Part shown: positions 60,053 to 64,000 of the stretch, one piece after another | Numbering within the stretch: position 1 is the stretch's first letter | How the letters are laid out: each line of letters starts with the position of its first letter | NCBI RefSeq assembly: GCF_008704715.1 | Contig: NZ_CP023689.1 | Location: forward strand, 6,882,001-6,946,000 | Direction: 5' to 3' | Length of the DNA stretch: 64,000 nucleotides | Source: Streptomyces chartreusis | GTDB lineage: Bacteria > Actinomycetota > Actinomycetes > Streptomycetales > Streptomycetaceae | Translations under genes and position numbers: made by a program | The notes under the pieces: generated by a model | Seen by the model: only the letters and a program-made list of their open reading frames with translations | Databases searched by the model: none | What the model was told of the DNA's origin: nothing

Positions 60053-60893
60053 CTGCGCTGCCCCCTCCAGCCGTGCGGTGTTCCTTGAACCATTCCACAG
60101 CCAAGTCCACCGAATGAGCCATAGGGAGGAGCCGGGCAATTCCTCCGCCGACCCGACCGCGCCGCACGATGCTCGCCCCGGTGTCCGAGCGTCGGCGCTC
60201 CAGCCAGGCCCCCAGGTGCGCGAAGTCCCCGTCGTCCAAGGCCACATCCTCGAACGACAGCCATTGCCGCCCGGGTTCCCCGCCCGCCTGTCGTCCGTGG
60301 GCGACCACACAGTCGTAGCGACGCAGAGGAGGATCGGGCAATCGGTACTCGCCGAGGTGGAAAGCCGTGCACGACTCGAAGCCCACGCCCAGCAGCAAGA
60401 TACGGGCGTCGAGCCGATAGAGGTGTCCCAGCGGAGAGGCCTCGCCGAGGTGGCAGGTGAGCAGGTGGTCCCGAGTCAGGACAGCGGCCATTGGGCCCGA
60501 CGCGGCCAGCGACGTCTGCGGGTGAGTGCTGCGCCGCGCCCCCGGCGTACGGCGTACCCACTCGGCGACCGCTCCCATGCCATCGCTGGGCGTGGTGGCT
60601 GCGTCGAACCCGGGCATCGTCTCCCGGAACGCAGCGATCTCCGACTGAGTCATGCCCTGGATTCGTTTGCGGTAGGTGGAGGAGGACAGTGAGTTGGCCG
60701 CCGTGAACGTCGGCACGACGACGGTGCCGGCAGGGCCGATGACGGCTCGCAAGCCTTCGACGACCGTCGCCGCTCCGTGTTCGGTACGGCCGATGCGGCG
60801 CAGCGAGGAATGCACCAGGACGATGTCGCCCGACCGCAGTCCGAGTGCCTGTAGGTCGTCGGCCAGCCCGGAGCCCGTGTACGGCGTCGTCAT
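60018..60893 (-). CDS. AAC(3)-fold acetyltransferase of the fxs operon
   Basis: A 291-residue Antibiotic_NAT (aminoglycoside 3-N-acetyltransferase/YokD) family member: IVLVHSSLRRIGRTEHGAATVVEGLRAVIGPAGTVVVPTFTAANS, HPQTSLAASGPMAAVL, SPLGHLYRLDARILLLGVGFESCTAFHLGEY. The acetyl-CoA-dependent fold usually acetylates amino groups of aminoglycosides. The context points to a role in the FxSxx RiPP system, perhaps acetylating the precursor peptide or a related molecule rather than resistance. ATG 60893 overlaps fxsB (ATGA). Confidence 0.82.
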   Translation of the reverse strand: MTTPYTGSGLADDLQALGLRSGDIVLVHSSLRRIGRTEHGAATVVEGLRAVIGPAGTVVVPTFTAANSLSSSTYRKRIQGMTQSEIAAFRETMPGFDAATTPSDGMGAVAEWVRRTPGARRSTHPQTSLAASGPMAAVLTRDHLLTCHLGEASPLGHLYRLDARILLLGVGFESCTAFHLGEYRLPDPPLRRYDCVVAHGRQAGGEPGRQWLSFEDVALDDGDFAHLGAWLERRRSDTGASIVRRGRVGGGIARLLPMAHSVDLAVEWFKEHRTAGGGSAGDRITLIGPPG

Positions 60894-63088
60894 GGGCCGG
60901 TCGCCAGTGAGTATGTGGCCGTCCTGATGTCCGTAGCCATGCGCAGGCCGGCTGGGGTGGGGGCGTCGGTCTCGGCGGCGAAGGCGTCCAGCGCGGCGAG
61001 CGTCTGCTTCCCCCAGAGTTCCGCCTCGGCCCGGGCGGCCTGTCCTTGACGGGCACGCCATGCTCGGGCCACGGCCAAGCGGGCGTACGCCCGTCGCAAT
61101 GCCGCCTCTTGGCCTGTGCCGCCAAGGTCGAGCAGATCGCGGAGGGCTGCGAACTTCGCGTACTGCCACTCTCGGAGCATGGCCGCGACGAGGTCCTGCT
61201 CGGTGTCGGTCGGCGCCAGCGCCAGAGCGCCGAACGGCGGGCGGGAGGCGTCCTCCGACGGAGCGCTGTCGAGTAGCACCAGCGTGTTCACCCCGGCCGC
61301 CAGCGCTGCGGCTTGGTGCGGGTGCCGACGGGCAAGAACGCCCCAGGCAGCTGCCAGAGACCTTCGCCAGTTCGCCGTGAGTCGGGCCCGCGGGCCGCTG
61401 TCTCTCGTGCGGGGATCGTTTTGCTGCAGTCTCACCTCCAACCCCTCGCTCGACAGGCGTTGCACGGGTTCCCAGCTCGCCATGCCGCCGTCGGCCCGCC
61501 ACACGCGCCCGCCGCTCGTGCCCAACCGGACTCTGTCCCCGACCACGAGGGAGCCGCTGTCGGGCAGCAGACGCAGTCGACCGACCGACGGCAGAGGCAC
61601 GACGCCATCCGTGCCCACTCGGACCGCGAGCTCCAGACGACGTCGTGCGCGGACGGCTGTCGCCAGAGCCAGCCCTTCGAGCAGTTCGGTGTCCGGCACT
61701 GCCTGCCCATGTGCGTCGGAGGAGCAGGCCGCCACCGCCCAGGAATGGACCGCGGGGTCAGCGAGCACGAGGTCCAGGTCCGGACCGTCCAGCTCAAGCA
61801 AGGCTTGCCAGGTGTCCTCCGAACCGATGCCGGCGCGGAGAAGGTAGGCCAGCATTGCGCGGCGCAAGTCCAACTGTGCTTGCGACAGACGCAGTACGGC
61901 CGCGTGCTCCAGCGCACCGCCGATGGTGAGCGCGCCGATGTCTGCCGGCGGCACGGAGTGTCGTTGTGTCTTAGGAGCGGTCGACTGGATGTGCTGGATG
62001 AGTTTGAGCAAGTCGGCGCAATACACAGAGGGGTTGACGAATCCGGTGCCGGTGCTGAACCGGTGCCCGTAGAGACCGCCGCCGCAGATGCTCACCACCG
62101 GGCATGCCCGGCATTGCGCGGACAGCCCGTCCAGGCCCAGGCTCCGGGCCTGGAAGCCGGGGTGTCGAGCGGCCTCGTCGAAGCTGTTGACCAGGACGTG
62201 ATAGCCGGTCTCGGGGGCACCCTCGGCCACCGTCTTGAGCCAGTCGGCCTGTTCGATCGCTCCGTCCGTCTCTATCACCAGGAGGTCCGGACTGCCGAGC
62301 CCGAGTGCCTCGGTGAAGCCGGGCTCGCCCGTCGCCGCAGCCTCCACCGACTCGAACACGCGGATGCTGAACGGCCGGCCGTCCGCGTTCCACCGCTCGT
62401 ACGAGGTGATCAGCCAGTCCGCGTAGTCCGTGCTGCCGCGCGGCCGGGCCGGCGGGTTGTCCCATGTGGCATGAGGGAGGAGGAAGTCCACGCGTGGAGG
62501 CCGCACTTCGGCCAACGCGTCATAGACCGCGTCCGGGTCGTTGTTCACGTCCACGGTGCACAACAGGCCCGCGAACGCCGGACGGTGGGCGGGCTGTCCC
62601 AGCAGTCGCAGCGCCCGCACCGTGTCGTCATAGCTGCCGGATCCGTCGGCCCGCACCCGGTGACGGTCGTGGGAGACCCTGTCTCCGTCCAGGGAGACAC
62701 CCGCGTGGATGCGCTCACGTACCAGGAGTGCGCAGAATTCGTCGTCGAGAAGTAGTGCGTTGGTCTGCATGCGGAGGTCGAGCACCGCGATGCCGTCCAG
62801 CGAACGGCGCAATTCGTGTGCCAGGGCAGCCAGTCGTTCGGGGCCGGCGAGTAATGGTTCCCCGCCGTGCAACACGACAGTGACCCGCTTGAGCCGGTGC
62901 GCCCGGGCATGCTCGGCGATGCGCTCGGCGGTGGCCCTGACGACGCGCGGCGCCATTACCCGGGGACGGCGGCGCCAGCTCTGATCTGCGTGTTTGTAGA
63001 CATAACAGTGGTCACAGGCCAGGTCGCACCGACTGTGAACCTTCACTACGAACTGCCGGAAGGGCCGTGCTGCCATTGGCGCCGGCAC
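60890..63088 (-). CDS. fxsB: Radical SAM/SPASM cyclophane-forming maturase FxsB with inactive HExxH extension
   Basis: A 732-residue enzyme. Radical SAM [4Fe-4S] motif Cys21-x3-Cys25-x2-Cys28; SPASM cluster cysteines near 323-355 (CRACPVVSICGGG... VYC). The long C-terminal region corresponds to the mod_HExxH metalloprotein domain, but the motif is R639-E-W-Q-Y643 rather than H-E-x-x-H, so it is dead, as expected for the FxsB 'inactivated extension' subfamily. FxsB enzymes form three-residue cyclophanes at FxS in the precursor. Leu79 is a TTA codon. GTG 63088 lies 17 bp after the fxsA stop with GGAG upstream; ATG 63076 is an alternative. Confidence 0.92.
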   Translation of the reverse strand: MPAPMAARPFRQFVVKVHSRCDLACDHCYVYKHADQSWRRRPRVMAPRVVRATAERIAEHARAHRLKRVTVVLHGGEPLLAGPERLAALAHELRRSLDGIAVLDLRMQTNALLLDDEFCALLVRERIHAGVSLDGDRVSHDRHRVRADGSGSYDDTVRALRLLGQPAHRPAFAGLLCTVDVNNDPDAVYDALAEVRPPRVDFLLPHATWDNPPARPRGSTDYADWLITSYERWNADGRPFSIRVFESVEAAATGEPGFTEALGLGSPDLLVIETDGAIEQADWLKTVAEGAPETGYHVLVNSFDEAARHPGFQARSLGLDGLSAQCRACPVVSICGGGLYGHRFSTGTGFVNPSVYCADLLKLIQHIQSTAPKTQRHSVPPADIGALTIGGALEHAAVLRLSQAQLDLRRAMLAYLLRAGIGSEDTWQALLELDGPDLDLVLADPAVHSWAVAACSSDAHGQAVPDTELLEGLALATAVRARRRLELAVRVGTDGVVPLPSVGRLRLLPDSGSLVVGDRVRLGTSGGRVWRADGGMASWEPVQRLSSEGLEVRLQQNDPRTRDSGPRARLTANWRRSLAAAWGVLARRHPHQAAALAAGVNTLVLLDSAPSEDASRPPFGALALAPTDTEQDLVAAMLREWQYAKFAALRDLLDLGGTGQEAALRRAYARLAVARAWRARQGQAARAEAELWGKQTLAALDAFAAETDAPTPAGLRMATDIRTATYSLATGP

Positions 63089-63104
63089 GTCGTCCCGCTC
63101 CGTT

Positions 63105-63290
63105 TCAGATGTGGGAGTTGAATCCTGCGGAGGCGTTGTCGCCGATCGACGTGGCGCGCATGACGACCGACTCACTTCGGAGACTCAGTGTCGTGAGCTG
63201 CTCGCGACCGGGGTGGTCTGCCTTGCACGCGGCACGAGGGGCTTCACCCACTGCGCGTGCGGCGGCGCGGATCTCTACGTCGCTGTGCAT
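63105..63290 (-). CDS. fxsA: RiPP precursor FxsA ending in FNSHI (FxSxx-COOH)
   Basis: A 61-residue precursor peptide. The N-terminal leader is charged (MHSDVEIRAAARAVGEAPR) and the end is SAGFNSHI, matching FxSxx-COOH, the target of FxsB. The conserved Phe57 and Ser59 are the expected cyclophane residues. ATG 63290 has GAGGGGA upstream; the longer open frame to 63404 was not used. The first gene of the fxs operon, separated from fxsB by 16 bp. Confidence 0.85.
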   Translation of the reverse strand: MHSDVEIRAAARAVGEAPRAACKADHPGREQLTTLSLRSESVVMRATSIGDNASAGFNSHI

Positions 63291-63534
63291 GACAGTTCCC
63301 CTCGGGTGATGCGCCCCGGAGCACCTTGAAAACCCGCATTGTGTCGCGTCCCGTACTGGGTATTCCGGCAGCGGCGTCGGCAACTCGACACCTTCATGCT
63401 GCATTCACGCAAGGCCCATGGCAAGACGACCTCCGGCCAACCCCGTTCGAAGGGAACGGCCTTGTGAGCGCAGGTAAGAGCACTGCTGTGCGACATGAGC
63501 ACAGCGGGCCTGGTACCCGGCAGACCTTCTGTCC
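63291..63534. other. Promoter region of the fxs operon
   Basis: A 244-bp gap between fxsA (leftward) and the end of the MBL gene (leftward). It is less GC-rich than its surroundings. No clear -10/-35 or terminator could be fixed. It must hold the fxs promoter. Confidence 0.4.
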
Positions 63535-64000
63535 TCACACCGCCACATAAGCCACCGGCTCACCCCCCGCCACCGCCTCCGCCCTCCCCAGCTTCACAAG
63601 TCGCCTCAGATGTGCCTCCGCCTCCGCGATCGCGATGTTGCGGGAGGGGTACGGGATCTGGGACCAGGGGCGGTTCCACTCCATGCGTTCGGCGAGTTGC
63701 CAGGGGGTGAGCGGCGTGGCGAGGAGGGTGAGGAGGTCGGTCAGGCGGTCCTCGTGGTGGGTGAGGAGCTCGCCTACGCGGGCGGGGGCGTCGGTGAATG
63801 TGTGCTGGTGGGCCGGGAGCACCTCCGCCGGGGTCAGCGCGGCGATGCGTTCCAGGGAGGCCAGGTAGTCGCCGAGGGGGTCGGTGACTGTCGTGTCGTC
63901 GGGGTCCTCGTACAGGCCGATGTGCGGGGTGATCCCGGGGAGCAGGTGGTCGCCGGAGAAGAGGCGGCCGTGGCCCGGGAGTTGCGCGGGGTGGTCCTCC
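63535..64000 (-). CDS. MBL-fold metallo-hydrolase, 5' end beyond window
   Basis: The C-terminal part of a metallo-beta-lactamase-fold hydrolase. Reading leftward it includes LPGHGRLFSGDHLLPGITPHIGL (metal-ligand His/Asp region) and AEVLPAHQHTFTDAPAR, then a winged-helix-like C-terminus with TPWQLAERMEW and a final VAYVAV. Such enzymes hydrolyse thioesters, glutathione conjugates or lactones. The start lies past the right edge. Confidence 0.82.
   Translation of the reverse strand, partial: EDHPAQLPGHGRLFSGDHLLPGITPHIGLYEDPDDTTVTDPLGDYLASLERIAALTPAEVLPAHQHTFTDAPARVGELLTHHEDRLTDLLTLLATPLTPWQLAERMEWNRPWSQIPYPSRNIAIAEAEAHLRRLVKLGRAEAVAGGEPVAYVAV

Overview
The window is high-GC actinobacterial DNA, almost certainly a Streptomyces chromosome. 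Supporting signs are the very high G+C coding bias, frequent GTG starts and ATGA/GTGA gene overlaps, a complete conservon (cvnABCD plus a P450), an ATP-binding/HTH/DUF397 trio, an SCO2322-type ECF operon, rare TTA (bldA-type) codons confined to some genes, and many copies of a 19-bp inverted-repeat sequence. All assignments come from reading the sequence; no database search was run.

Layout. 0-3.2 kb: the 3' end of a multidomain phosphoribosyltransferase/TRSP/PELOTA protein, a coupled HAD hydrolase and an FmdB zinc ribbon. 3.4-9.7 kb: cell-envelope genes (class A PBP with an altered active site, a deacetylase-fold protein, a secreted amidase-domain protein, a coiled-coil membrane protein). 9.8-17.5 kb: a DUF4097 lipoprotein, tRNA-Val(UAC), small unknowns, a ketopantoate-reductase-like protein, DedA, DoxX and an FAD/NAD protein. 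17.8-34.6 kb: PhoD, a secreted HNH nuclease, a GDT1-type exporter behind a yybP-ykoY (Mn) riboswitch, a HAD phosphatase, a peptidoglycan-binding membrane protein, an MFS pump fused to a winged-helix-like domain, small conserved proteins, a DUF2330 protein, a GT87-PAP2 fusion and a large membrane protein.

34.9-41.6 kb: conservon cvnA-B-C-D-P450. It is followed by a 58-codon leader ORF that contains a perfect intrinsic terminator and overlaps (GTGA) an aromatic prenyltransferase gene, and then by tryptophanase. This looks like a translation-controlled attenuator ahead of a prenyl-indole pathway. 41.6-43.1 kb: the ATP-binding/HTH/DUF397 trio. 43.1-45.8 kb: a divergent steroid thiolase and CYP125-like P450 around a KstR-like operator.

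46.7-52.5 kb: an operon read leftward under a cobalamin riboswitch. It encodes a surface alpha/alpha-barrel protein, an SCO2322-family protein, CbiQ, a double ABC ATPase and an ECF S component, together a probable cobalamin (or cobalt) uptake system. 53.1-63.3 kb: an alpha/beta hydrolase and a complete FxSxx-COOH RiPP operon. That operon holds fxsA (ending FNSHI), radical SAM/SPASM fxsB with a dead HExxH extension, an AAC(3)-fold acetyltransferase, two TIR-like fxsC genes and a giant ParA/TIR/NB-ARC/TPR fxsT, joined by small overlaps and marked by TTA codons. The window ends in an MBL-fold hydrolase.
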